Both the position numbers and the translations under genes were made by a program. A stretch of DNA of 64,000 nt from Zingiber officinale (lineage: Eukaryota > Streptophyta > Magnoliopsida > Zingiberales > Zingiberaceae): assembly GCF_018446385.1 (NCBI RefSeq), contig NC_056000.1, positions 75,526,688 to 75,590,687 on the forward strand, in the 5' to 3' direction. Under the pieces are notes generated by a model, which had not been told where the DNA came from, did no database searches, and saw only the letters and a program-made list of their open reading frames with translations. Positions 33,740-45,940 of the stretch are shown piece after piece; positions within the stretch are counted from its first letter, which is position 1; the number at the start of each line of letters is the position of its first letter.

Positions 33740-35065
33740 TTTTTCTTGCAGATTTGCTCTTGATGGCCACCAGGTAACCTCTTATATCACTGGAAAATTT
33801 AAAGAGCGAGTATGCACTTCTGGTACTACATGGAAGCATGTAGACCAGGAGATGAAGACATTTTATTATAATAAATTCGCAGTAAGTAAAATTAATATAT
33901 TTGGTATTCCATAATATATTTATCCTTTCATATACTAAATTCTCAACTTATAATTGAAGAAAAGATATATGTGGGAAGATGACCAAGAAGAACAATTCAA
34001 AGTTACATAGAATAGTTATTGTGCTAAACTTTACAGTGACCTCGTGTACTATATAAGGAAAAGGGCACTAGGCCGATGTATGTTTTCGAGACGACATGGA
34101 GTGTATGGATGACCACTTGGGCTGCAAAAAGATGGCAAGAAAATGCTGAAAAGGCTCGATCTAATAGAAATATAAAGGTAGGTGGCTCAAGCACTAGAAC
34201 CGCTCAGCATACGTCAGGATAGAAATATATTGTTAAGCATGCTATGAATTTGGTGAGCTTAATGTAAAGTTATACTTTCTAACAAATTTTGAATTTATTA
34301 TCACACTTGTATGTATAATCATGTCCCAAATTATTTGTGTATGCAGGAGCATAATTTTGCTCGGCAACCCACATGCATGGAGGCCTTTCTAAAGACCCAC
34401 AAGAAGAAAAATTGGTCATTTATTGATTCTCAATCTCAGGCCCTACACATAAGATTATTAACTTTATTGTATTTATTCGTTTCTATTTTGATTAACTTTA
34501 GTAATTGTTATCAAATTAGATATTGAACTATATTACAATTTTTTACATAGGAGCAAATGTCAGAAAGAATGGCTCAGGGTCCTCAGCCACCATCATAAGA
34601 GGTCATAGTCTCTATCCACCAACGAAATGAGATATATTATGATATTATCGGTGGAAGGACAAAAAAACTCCACCCTATGTGACCTTGGCTCCCAGGCCAA
34701 AGTGACATTTGATCATTTGAGGACTCCTAGGGACTGTGCTAGTTCCTCTTCTTTTAGTGAGATGTAATCTTTAAGATGCGAAAATGAAGAACTACGCACT
34801 TAACTGAAGTCAATGGATAAGAGGATGACCTCTATGGACCAGTGGAGAGCTGCTGAGGAGAAGAGGAGGACTGTTGAGGAGCAGAGAAGAGCCGAGGAGG
34901 ATCGCATTAGAGCTGCACATGACGCGGATAATGATGCTCTCTTTGCTCATATGCGAGCGATCGTAGCTAATTTTGCCCACACCAGACACCACATAGTTTT
35001 GAGTCACAGGAGACTCAAGGCCCACCAGACTGTGGTGATTAGCTTGTTTTGTGGTTTGTTCAACT
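33740..35065 (+). pseudogene. En/Spm ORF1-like (Transposase_24) gene, decayed
   Basis: Pieces in broken frames resemble plant En/Spm Transposase_24 proteins: FKERVCTSGTTWKHVDQ (33800-33860), RYMWEDDQEEQFKVT and YSDLVYYIRKR (33965-34070), then W.TTWAAKRWQENAEKARSN. A segment EHNFARQPTCMEAFLKTHKK follows at 34349-34410, then EQMSERMAQGP and RNEIYYDIIGG. Last is a Glu/Arg-rich coiled-coil-like stretch (34813-34920, AAEEKRRTVEEQRRAEEDR). Introns are likely between pieces (GTAAGT-like and AT-rich stretches near 33890 and 34170-34345). Such proteins bind the subterminal repeats. Non-functional here. Confidence 0.7.
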
Positions 35066-35248
35066 AAAATTTAAATTTTTATTTATCATACAAGTTAAAT
35101 GCAAAATATATTTGATTGTTTTATTCTAATCTGTTCATTTCTAAATATTATATTACTATATGTTTTAGGCGTTAGGATGTACATATTCATCGCAATCATC
35201 ATCTTCTTCTTCTTCTTTCTATCTAGGTATTTTTTTACATGTAAAATT

Positions 35249-35393
<145 letters not shown>

Positions 35394-35869
35394 ATATTTT
35401 GAATTATAAATCAATCTAATCATAATCTATTGTATTTTACTTTCCATAGGATTTTATACTATTAGTTATTTTTAGAGTATTTGTTATCATGGTATGGATT
35501 TATATATTTGAGCATGGAAACATTTAGATTTATATATGGATAATAGATTTGTATTATTGTGTTTGTATTTTGTTTAGATTATGTTTTGCTTATATTGTGT
35601 TTGTTTCTACATGTTTTCTATTCATAATACTATTTGTTTGTTTGTGATATATGAATTACCTCAATTGTGTTAATTTTTTTTGCATGTATGGATTGTTAGA
35701 ATTTGTAGACTGTGATTGTATGAATTGTTAGTATGTGTAAAATATGATTTGCATGTATGAATTGTACAAAATGATGTTTATATGTATGAAATATTATCGA
35801 TTGTGATAATTTTATATGGATATGCAAATTGTAAACAGGGTTGATTCTGAATACAAATGGTCTCTTTTA

Positions 35870-36340
35870 ATTTTTTTTCTGACGGAATACTGACGGAATA
35901 AGTATTCCATCGGTATTGTGTTCCGATAATTGTCGACAGAAATGACAATTCCGTCGGTAATTATCGATGAAAATGGAAATTCCATCGGTAATTATGGACG
36001 GAAAAAGTAATTCCGTCGGTAATTGTCAATATTCACCGACGGAATGACCATTTATGTCGGTAATCCCTGAAACTAATCTCCGACAGAAATACGCCTTCCG
36101 TCGGTGATTACGGATTGAAAAATAATTTCCATCAGCGAAATTGACTGCGGCTAACAGTGTTCCCAGCGGAATATTTTATTCAGTCGGGAAATATACCGAC
36201 GGAATTTGAATTTTGTCAGAAAACAAGGTTTCGACGAATATTCTCGCAACAGATGTTTTCCCGTCAGAAATTTATCGGTACAAGGGTTTATCGATGGATT
36301 TCCGAAGAAAATATTCGTCGATAAATCCAAGAATTTTTGT
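35870..36340. repeat. Right subterminal repeats of the CACTA element
   Basis: Many copies of CCGACGGAAT, TTCCGTCGGT and variants lie in both orientations, ending in the TTTTTGTAGTG terminus. They mirror the left array. Confidence 0.88.
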
Positions 36341-36347
36341 AGTGACA

Positions 36348-36860
36348 CACTTATCTCTTTCATTTCATTTCAAATTTTTAGAAATTCGAGTCCCCTAGGT
36401 CTATTAATAGGTTTTGGTCAAAACTCTTTTATGGACCTAGAGAGTTCTGATTGAACTTCTTCCAACTCCTATATATTTATTAAGTGAACCCGAGTCTCAA
36501 AAACCCTTGTTTATTAGTTTAAGACCCTATCAATAGTGTTCAAAATGATTTGAAACTTTATGATACTGTGGTGCTAGTCTTCGGAAACCAGCACCACAGC
36601 GATGCTAATATTTAAGTTGTGATGCTGGTTTCTTAAGACTAGCACGAAAGAAATTTTTATTTTATTTTTTATTAATAAAAATAGTTTATTTATTTTATTA
36701 TTCTTTATAATTAGATATTAAATAGAAGATATTAAAAAATAGAAAAAATATTTTTAATGTTTTATTAAATTTTTATATTTTTTTATTAAAGTTTTAAAAA
36801 TAAAAAAAAACAAATTTAGAATATATATTAAAGTTTAAATTAATTTCAGAAGAAGGAGAA
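36348..36860. other. Right arm of E1 (after the CACTA element)
   Basis: Non-coding. It continues the interrupted E1 sub-repeat (hairpin words at 36391-36440) and then the terminal arm: the GTGGTGCTAGTCTTCGG / CCAGCACCACAG hairpin at 36569-36600, then AT-rich sequence that is the inverted copy of 18600-18900. Confidence 0.55.
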
Positions 36861-36863
36861 GAT

Positions 36864-37304
36864 TAGGGGTATCAAAAATGAATCCGATCCGACGACCCAA
36901 TCTGAGTCGACCCAAAAAAATTAGGTTCGGGTTGGACATTTTCGGATTCGGGTCGGGTTCGAGTTGACCTAAATATACAGTTTAGTGGGTTTTTTGGGTT
37001 AAATTGATTTTTATTTTAAAAATTAAGATATTTTTATGTATATTAATATCATGTTTGTATGATAATGATGGAGTATTGAGATAAAAGTGAAGAATTATAG
37101 GGAAAATAGTTTTTTTTTAAAAAGTTGTTTTGTATTGGATGTTCGGGTTATCCAGGTTAGGTTCAGGTTGATCGGGTTGGTCGAGTTCGGGTTCGGGTTT
37201 AGGGATTTTGGGTTGAACTCGGGTTTGGGTCGGGTTCGAGTTGGGTTAAAAAAAAAACTCAATCCGACATAATCCGACCTGACCTATCCGAATTGACACC
37301 CTTA
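36864..37304. mobile_element. hAT-like MITE
   Basis: Ends TAGGGGTATCAA and TTGACACCCTTA are imperfect inverted repeats. The interior is rich in CGGGTTCGGGTT and its complement, typical of a common plant MITE group. It sits in the E1 arm, which continues on both sides. A clean 8-bp duplication is not seen because both flanks are GAAGA repeats. A truncated relative lies at 49190-49560. Confidence 0.68.
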
Positions 37305-37321
37305 AAGAAGAAGAGAAGAGG

Positions 37322-40174
37322 TAGACCCGACCCTAGGCCGGGTCTGGCCCGGACCCAGCCCGGGCCCATAACTGGGTCAACGGGGCGGTTGTCCATTGAC
37401 CTGGTTCACCAGGTTGAACCGGAACCAGCCGGGCAGGTTCTGGTTCTTTTGGTGCAAAATCGGTGGACCGTTGATTAACCACCGGTTCAACCATTTTGTT
37501 TTTTTTAACGGCTTGAACCGCCGCTTAACCGGCGATTCCTAGCCATTGGGGGAGGGTGGGGGGTTTTTGGGGGTATTTTTTTCAACGATTAGAATCATTT
37601 GACCGTTTTTTGATCAATGACTATGATTTAGTGTCTGTTACTATCAAAACTCTATAAATAGAGAGCTCATTTCATCATTTTCACAAACATCTTCTCTACT
37701 CTTAATCTCAATTTCGTATTCTCTATACGCTTTCGTTTCCAATTTTCAATTACAATGGAAGGAGGCAGCGAAGGTGCATCATCTCAAGCTCGGAAGGGAA
37801 AGGAAATAATGAATCCGCAAGAGGAGGACCCCAACAGTCAATCCACCGATGATGAGATCGAGCATCTTCCGAATCCGACACCCGAAACATAAGAAAGTAC
37901 CGATGCAATAACTTCTAAGGTTCGGGAATTTCCTCCTCTAAAGTCTTCTATTTTCACTAAATATTTTGAGAAGGTCACTCTTCCATCGGGAGAAATGAGT
38001 GCAAAATGTAAGCACTGTAATGCTTCCTACAAATTCCAAGACGGCGGAAGCTATGGGTCGTTGAAACGACATGTAGAAACAAAGCACCCGACGGAATATG
38101 GACTCGACCGTTCTCAAACACAATGATCAATATTTTCTTCAACTAGCGGTAGTACCGATTCTTGTTTATTTTTATATTCAGATAATAAATTAAGAGAATC
38201 ATTAACTAAATTTGTTTCCCTAGAACATCTTTCGTTTAGTTTTAGATCTAAATGCGGAACTACACTTACTCGTACAATTAAAAAATTAAGAAAACAAGGA
38301 AAAAAGAATTTAATTGATTAATTTAGTAAATTAGATCATAAAGTTTCTTTATGTTCTGATATTTGGAGTGATCATTGGCAAACACATTCGTATAAGGGTG
38401 TGACTTGCCATTGGATCGATAACTCTTGAAACCTCCAAAAAAGATTGTTAGCTTATAGAGTTTTTGATGAATCACATAATGCTCATAACATCACACAATT
38501 ATTATGTTTAGTTTTAGAAGAATATGGTTTAACTCATAAAATATTTTCAATATCATTAGATAATGCTAGTTCTAATACCGCTTGTATAGATGATCTAAAA
38601 TTTATTTGTCAACCTATTATTGGCGGTTTATTTTATATTCGTTGTGTATGCCATGTTTTAGATTTATGTGTTGATTAAAAATTTTAGAAAGTTATATTAA
38701 ATCAATTAGAATTGTAATTTCTTATTTATGGTCTCATCCATCTATAATGAAACAATGAGGTAGGTTTTGTAAAACTAATGGAATGAGACCTAAAAAATTA
38801 CCACGTGATGTACCAACACGTTGAAATTCAACATACCAATTATTACAAGATTCATTTGAATATGAAGAATTATTATGTCCATTTTTTGCACAAAATACTA
38901 ATACTAATATATATTTATTTTCACAACAATGGAATATTTGTAATAGTATATGTGAAATTTTAAAAGTATTTAATGATGCAACTGAAGTACTTTTCGGTGT
39001 TTATTATCTTACTGCTCAATTAGTTTTAGAAATTTTGTCTAATATAATATTAGTTTTAAATGAATATATTAATAATGAATCTTTATCTCCTTAGATCTTA
39101 GCTATGAAAATTAAATGGGGAAAATATTTTTATTTTATTTCTGAAATTTATTTAATTGCATTTGCTTTAGATCCTAGATTTAAATTAGAAGTTTTATAAG
39201 AAATGTTAACTTTATATTATGACGCTTTAATTCCAATTAAAAATTCTTCTTCTCCTGATCTAGTTAATATTATATATAATATTAGAATTTATTTATATGA
39301 TATTTATAATCAATATTATGTAAAATATGGAATACAAATTAATATTTCTGGAATACAACAAACTATTAGTAATAATTTAAAACTTACAAAAGCATAACTT
39401 TTATTAAAAGAACGAACAAAACGTCCATGAGGATCCTCAAGTTCCACACAGAAACTTGAGAATTATTTTATGACTTCTTTTGATTTTAATGAAGCAGATA
39501 GCGAAAATTTTGATATCTTAAAGTGGTGGTCACAGAAGGCTCAAAGCTTTCCTGTCCTCTCTGTGATTGCCAAAGAAATTTTAGCTTGTTCAGTATCAAC
39601 TGTTGCTGTGGAGCAGATGTTCAATGCCAACGGTAACATATTAGATGAACGATGATCAACTTTGTCTCCCGACTCATTTGAAGCCCAAGCATTACTGGAC
39701 GATTGGACCAGAGCGTAGAAAAGAATCCAAGGAATGCAACTTTCAGATGACGAAGTTGAAGATTTTAATACTGAAGGAACAAATACGATAGGACAAGAAA
39801 TGGAAGTGAGTGACAATGTAAAAGAATAAAAATGTAAAAGAACTACGTGAGCTTTGATTCTCCTAAGGGGATGTGTAGGCAACTTAAATAAGTGAAAGCA
39901 CTTTTTTCAATAAATTTTAATTTCTAATTTGTAATTTGTAATTTTTAATGTTTATTTTTTAATTTTCATAACATAATAATCTTAAACCGCGGTGAACCGT
40001 AAACCAGTGGTTCTGAACCATGAATCGTAATCGTCTTGGACGGTTAAGGTTAAGGGTTGACCTATCTGGAACCGTCGAACCTATGGTTCCGAACCGTGGA
40101 ATCGTCGATTCCGAACCGTGGACCCATCGGTTCCGAACCGTGGACCCATCGGTTCCGAACCGTGGTCAGGTCTA
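37322..40174 (+). mobile_element. hAT DNA transposon, 2.85 kb
   Basis: Short inverted ends TAGACCCGACC and GGTCAGGTCTA are flanked by the perfect 8-bp duplication AGAAGAGG (37314-37321 and 40175-40182), the hAT signature. It contains one decayed transposase gene (37755-39828). The left 200 bases and the right 200 bases are rich in AACCG/CGGTT motifs (for example GGTTCCGAACCGTGG repeated at 40080-40165), which may be transposase-binding subterminal repeats. The expected promoter region has CTATAAATAG at 37651-37660. Confidence 0.93.
37755..39828 (+). pseudogene. hAT transposase with BED finger and dimerisation domain, decayed
   Basis: It starts at ATG 37755 (MEGGSEGASSQARKGKE). A BED-type zinc finger CKHCNASYKF ... 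LKRHVETKH lies at about 38007-38090. The central RNase-H-like catalytic region includes SLCSDIWSDHW (about 38345) and SLDNASSNTACID (about 38550-38590). The C-terminal hAT dimerisation domain, WWSQKAQSFPVLSVIAKEIL then VEQMFNANGNILDER, is at 39520-39655, and the frame ends at TAA 39826-39828. At least six stops interrupt the frame (first TAA at about 37890). It would cut and paste hAT elements; this copy cannot. Confidence 0.9.
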
Positions 40175-40261
40175 AGAAGAGGTTAAATATTATGGAAAAG
40201 AGAAAGGAAGAAAAAAATTATTAAAAAATTACATCATCAATACTTTATAAAAATAAAATGG

Positions 40262-43200
40262 TAATTTACCAAAAGGCGTACTTAGATTTTTGAATTTTCC
40301 AAAATGTGCATACTACTTTAGTATTTACCAAAGAGTGTACCTTTTTACAGTGGTCTCCTATTCTACCCTCCTAATAAATTTAACTATTTCCTTTTTCTTT
40401 TCTTTGTCATTTCTCTCTCGTCTCTTTCCTACTATCTTCTCTTTCCTGTCATCTTTTTTATTTTCATTTTTTTCATTTTTTTTAATTTTTTTCTCAAACA
40501 TGTTATAAGAGATCGGAACCACGTTGGGCCTGATATCTCTCCATACATACCCAATGTGGGCTTGATATGAGGAGATATCAAGCCTAACAACAGAAAAAAA
40601 GGAGAGATTTAGATTTTTCAAAACCTCTGGTCCACCACTAGGAATGTCAAAAATAACAATGGAGAGCATATTTGGACTCCTTGTAATTTTAAAAATCCAC
40701 AAGACCTAAAATGGCTGCAATCTGAGGTCTCTAGGTCGATTAGTGGGTTTCGGTCAAAACCCACTGATGGACCTAGAGAGCTCCGATTGCACCGATTTCA
40801 GTTTCTGTGGATTTCTGATTTTGCAAAGAGTTCAAATATGCTATCTATTATTTATTTCAACTTCTAAAAGATGTTAAAATATAATAAAAAGAATCAGCAA
40901 AATAATCCTCATACGTTTTAGGTTTTTCAAAACCTCTGGTCTACCACTAAGAATGTCGAAAATAACAATGAGAGCATATTTGGATTCCTTGTAATTTTAG
41001 AAATCCACAAGACCTGAAATGATTGCAATCGAAGCTCTCTAGGTTCATCAGTGGGTTTTGACCGAAACCCACTGATCAACCTAAAGAGCTCAGATTGCAG
41101 CCATTTCAGGTCCTGTGGATTTCTAAAATTGCAATGAGTCTAAATATGCTCTCCATTGTTATTTTCGGCATTCCTAGTGGTGGACTAGAGGTTTTGAAAA
41201 ACCTAAATCCTCTTTTTTTCCCTTTTTTTTTTATTATTGGGCCTGATATCTCTTCTGTTGGTTGCTACTCGGAAAACCTATAGGTTCCACTGTACAAAAA
41301 TTTTGTACAAAGGTCTGAACCTTTTCCTAGCTACCATGTGTTCTTTTAAATTAAATTTTGGATCGCCTGCGGAACTTAACACGTTTGATCCAAAACTTAA
41401 TCTATTTGTTCTTTTAGGTTTTGACTTGGATCTCCTGCGGAACTTAACACGTTCGACCCAAGTCTCCTTAAGTTATTAATTCCATTAAATATTAATTTCC
41501 ATAAAAGGTTCCCAGTACTGACGTGGCGAGGCACATGGCCTTCTTGGATATGGGAGCAACCACCACCGACTAGACAAAACCTTTAATAGAAAGCTAATAT
41601 TTAATTTCCTAAAATAACTTTAGGTTAACCAAAGAGAACAATCAAATCACAAGGAAAAGAAAGAAACAAAAGAACACAACTTCGAAAAAACATATTCGAA
41701 ATACTAGAACGTAAGCCTCTTGTATTTGGTATTATTTCCATAAATAACTAGCATGATGCGGAAATAGAAATTACTAGTTATACCTTGTAGAAAAACCTCT
41801 TGATCTTCTACCGTATTCCTCTTCTAACCTCAGACGTTGTGTGGGCAACGATCTTCCAAGATGAGAAACCACCAACCACCTTCTTCTCCTCCAAGCAAGG
41901 TTCGGCCACAAAAGAAAAGCTTTACCAAGGAGAAAACCAAAATACTAACCAAGCTCCAAGAGATGCTAGCTTTCTCCTTCTTCTTCTTCTTCTCCGAGTA
42001 GTATCCGCCACCACAAGAACTCCAAGGGAGAGAGAGAGGTTCGCCACCACAAGAGGAAGAGAAGATGATGGCCGGCCACACCAGGGAACAAAAGAGGGAG
42101 AGGAATAATAGATGTTGTGTCTTGTTAAGGCACACTCACCCATTCTTTTATATTCCTTGGCCTAGGTAAATTAGGAAATTTAATTACTATAAATTTTCCT
42201 TAATTTCCTTGACATGATTTAATTGAGAAAAATAAAATAATATTTCCCAATTAAACAATGATGGCCGGCCAAATCAATAGGAAGCAACTTGGACAAGTTT
42301 CAATCAACAATTAAAACTTTCCTTATTTGTCTCCGGAAATTTTAAAAATAAAAATTCTCTTTAAAATCTCTTCATGGTTAATAAAAGGAAATATCTATAA
42401 TTTTAATTTTATTAACATGTGAATAATTTTAAAGAGAAAATAAAACATCTCTCCAATCTACAAATAAGGAAAGAGATCTAATCTCTTTCTTTAATCTTTG
42501 TAAATCTTTTACAAGAGAGATATTTTAATTTTAATTCTCTTTAAATTAAATCTTCCACATAATAATAAACATTAAAATTAAATTTTCTTTTAATTAATTA
42601 TGGCCGGCCCTACTAGCTTGGGTTCAAGCTACGGCCACCCAATTTAAACCTAGGTCGGCCCTAGCTTGGTTCCCAAGCTAGCTTGGTCGGCCCCCTTTAG
42701 GTGGGTATAGAAGGTGGGTATATGTGGGTATAGTACTCTATAAATAAGAGGCTACGATAGGGACCGAGAGGAGGAATTGGTTTTGGTCTCCCGATAAAAT
42801 TAAGCATCCCATGTTCGCCCCGAACACACAACTTAATTTTATCAATGATAATTCATTCCACTAGAGAACTATCATTGAACTACCGCACTAATCCCAAATT
42901 ACATTTTTGGGCTCCTTCTTATTATGAGTGTGTTAGTCTCCCTGTGTTTAAGATATCGAATGTCCACTAATTAAGTGAGTTACTGACAACTCATTTAATT
43001 AATATCTAAGTCCAAGAGTAGTACCACTCAACTTCATCATCATGTCGGACTAAGTCCACCTGCAGGGTTTAACATGACAATCTTTATGAGCTCCTCTTGA
43101 GGACATTATCAACCTAGTATCACTAGGACACAGTTTCCTTCTATAATCAACAACACACACTATGAGTGATACCATTTCCCAATTTATCGGGTTTATTGAT

Positions 43201-45217
43201 TCATCGAACTAAATCTCACCCATTGATAAATCAAAGAAATAAATATCAAACATATGTGCTTGTTATTATATTAGGATTAAGAGCACACACTTCCATAATA
43301 ACTAAGGTCTTTGTTCCTTTATAAAGTCAGTATAAAAGGAACGACCTCAAATGGTCCTACTCAATACACTCTGAGTGTACTAGTGTAATTATATAGTCAA
43401 GATAAACTAATACCTAATTACACTACGACCTTCTAATGGTTTGTTCCTTTCCATTCTGGTCGTGAGCTACTGTTTATAATTTATAAGGCACTGATAACAT
43501 CATCTTCTGTATGTGACACCACATACTATATAATCTACAATATAAATTAAATGAACAACTACAAACAAATGTAGATAATTAGACCAAATGTGATTCTTTA
43601 TTCATAATGAATGTTTACAAAGCTTAGGCTTTCAGTATACACTCCAACATCTTCATATCAAGCCCAATGTGAGCCTGATATGGGGAGATATCAGACTTAA
43701 CAACAAAAAAAAAAACAAGAAAGAGAGAGATTTAAGTGTTTCAAAACCTCTGGTCTACCACTAGGAATGCCGAAAATAACAATGGAAAGTATATTTGGAC
43801 TCCTTACAATTTTAGAAATCCACAGGACCTAAAATGACTGTAATTTGAGGTCTCTAGGTCGATCAGTGAGTTTTGGTCAAAATCCAATAATGGACCTAGA
43901 GAGCTCCGATGCACCCATTTCAATTTTTGTAGATTTCTATTTCTGTAGATTTATGATGTTGCAAGGAGTTTAAATATGCTATCTATTATTTATTTCAACT
44001 TCTAAAGGATGTTAAAATATAATAAGAAAGAATCAACAAAATAATCCCCAACGTTTTAGGTTTTTCAAAACCTTTGGTCCATCACTAGGAATGTCGAAAA
44101 TAACAATGGAGAACATATTTAAACTCCTTGCAATATCAAAAATTCACAAGAACTGAAATGGGTGCAATCAGAGCTCTTTAGGTCCATTAGTGGGTTTTTA
44201 CCGAAACTCATTGATGGACCTAGAGAGCTCAGATTGTAGTCATTTCAGGTCATGTGGATTTCTAAAATTGTAAAAAGTCCAAATATGCTCTCCATTGTTA
44301 TTTTCGACATTTCTAGTGGTAGACCAGAGGTTTTGAAAAATCTAAATATTTTTTTTCCCTTTTTTCTTTTTTTTTGTCATTGGGTCTGATATCTCCCTAT
44401 ATCAGGCATAACAACATAAAAAATAAAGAGATTTAAGTTTTTTAAAACCTCTAGTGCATCACTAGGAATGCCAAAAATAACAATGGAGAGCATATTTAGA
44501 CTCCTTGCAATTTTAGAAATTCACAGAACCTGAAATAGTTGTAATCTGAGATCTCTAGGTCAATAAGTGAGTTTAGGTCAAAATCCACTGATGGACCTAG
44601 AGAGCTTCAATTGCACTCATTTTCAGTTTCTGTGGATTTCTAATGTTGCAAGGAGTTCAAATATGTTATCTATTATTTATTTCAACTTCTAAAATATGTT
44701 AAAATATAATTAAAAAGAATCAGCAAAACAATCCCCATATGTTGGGTTTGATATGATTCCATATCAGGCCCACGCATGAGTATTTTTACCAATTCATTAT
44801 TATTACAAATTTACACTTTCGTAGAAGCTGAAATTAATAATGGATCAGTGTCTATTGATTTATAGGGTTGCAAAGAATTCAAATATGTCTGATTAGTTCC
44901 GACTTCTCCAAATGTATTCTAATATTATCAAAAAATCAACTAAACTTTAAATTTTATGGGTCTGATATGATTTACATATCAGACCTATGTTATACATGCA
45001 CACATGGAAAAAAAAAAAGAAAAAAAAAAAGAGAAAAGCGGAGAGGAAAAATTAAATTGGTTACATGCATAGAAGAGAGAGTAAGAAATGACAATAAAAA
45101 AAGTGTTTATAAATAGAAAATGTACTTAAAAATATATATATATATATTTTTGATAAATATCAAATAGTATGTTTTTAGTAAATTTAAATTTCTATCTTTT
45201 GATAAATTGTAAAAAAG
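40262..45217. mobile_element. Inverted-repeat element E2 (non-coding) hosting a solo LTR
   Basis: Ends at about 40262-40345 and 45125-45217 are degenerate inverted copies (GGTAAATACTAAAGTAGTATG-like and GATAAATATCAAATAGTATG words). The interior holds repeated units in both orientations at 40560-40850, 40920-41215, 43690-44000, 44050-44350 and 44410-44700. These share AAAACCTCTGGTCCACCACT, GAAAATAACAATGGAGAGCA and a hairpin GGTC...GACCT. E2 sub-repeats resemble those of E1. No protein is encoded. A solo LTR (41256-43649) splits it. Confidence 0.6.
41256..43649 (-). mobile_element. Solo LTR, 2.4 kb, minus orientation
   Basis: Read on the minus strand it starts TGTTGGAGTGTATACTGAAA and ends GAGTAGCAACCAACA. 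It is flanked by TCTTC (41251-41255 and 43650-43654). The TGTTGGAGTGTATAC start is that of a widespread long plant LTR family (Copia-like by my recollection of the family). A CTATAAATAAGAG motif at 42738-42750 may be a TATA box on either strand. No internal domain is present. Short frames inside are not genes. Confidence 0.8.
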
Positions 45218-45320
45218 AATAATTTTTTTAGAAAATTGTAAAAAGCAAATTTTTTTAGAAAATAGAGCCGCTCTCTTCCTCCGACCGTACGCAATTTAAG
45301 TGAAGAATCAGGAGCGGAGA

Positions 45321-45755
45321 CTAGAGAGCCGGCATGGGGCGGGCGACGGAGGCGCCGCAAAGGATGGCGTCGTCCGGCACGTTGGTCTCGTCACTCAGCG
45401 ACTCCTCCAGGTTGCCGATGCTGATGTAGAGCTGCTGCCCCAGGTAGCGCCTTTCCCACACCTCCTACCGTAGGTTCCACATCCCTACGTTGTCGAACGA
45501 CGCCAGGATCGCCAACTACGACCCCGGGAAGAACACCTGCACGGCTTCCATAAGGTTGTAGTTCTTCCTGCCTTTTCCGTCCACTTTCCCGGTCCCATAC
45601 TGGTGGTCGTCGAAATGAGCACGCAAGGTGTTCGTAAAATTCCCGAACCGAAAAAAGAGAATAACACAATTGCAATGGAAACAGAGCGGTGACTAACCCC
45701 ACGAGGAAGAAGGCAAGCTATCCAAGTGGTACGCCTGCATTCTAAACTTCGATTC
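45321..45755 (-). pseudogene. SKU5-like multicopper oxidase pseudogene, C-terminal fragment
   Basis: The minus strand encodes, in broken frames, the C-terminal part of an SKU5/SKS-type (ascorbate-oxidase-like) multicopper oxidase. QAYHLDS is followed, after a frame change, by FFLVG, then KGRKNYNLMEAV and VFFPGS. ILASFDNVGMWNLR, EVWERRYLGQQLYIS and DAILCGAVARPMP follow, with a stop at 45321-45323. In-frame TAG codons replace Trp or Ser residues. An intron relic starts GTTAGTCACCGCTCTG after FFLVG, but its acceptor reads CGG where the copy at 53030-53685 has CAG. Intact proteins are cell-wall or plasma-membrane associated. It lies just upstream of, and opposite to, the PPR gene. Confidence 0.85.
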
Positions 45756-45940
45756 TGATCGCAACTCTGATTCTTTTTTATATTTATTCTAAACTTCTTT
45801 GTAGCTTCTACAGAAATCTTTTTCTAAAACCATTTTTTTTTAATCTTCTTTTCTTAAGTTTGCAATTACTATTTCTTTTCAACGAAATAGTATCATCCTT
45901 ATCTGCTTCTATTTCTTGTATCAATTGTAAAGCTATCGAA

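Noticed and set aside
34813..35067. 84-codon Glu/Arg-rich frame as a separate gene
   Set aside because: It is the coiled-coil-like end of the decayed En/Spm ORF1 relic, not an independent gene.
41800..42143. Overlapping plus and minus frames of about 100 codons
   Set aside because: Within the 2.4-kb solo LTR; the frames come from CTTCTTCTT-type repeats.
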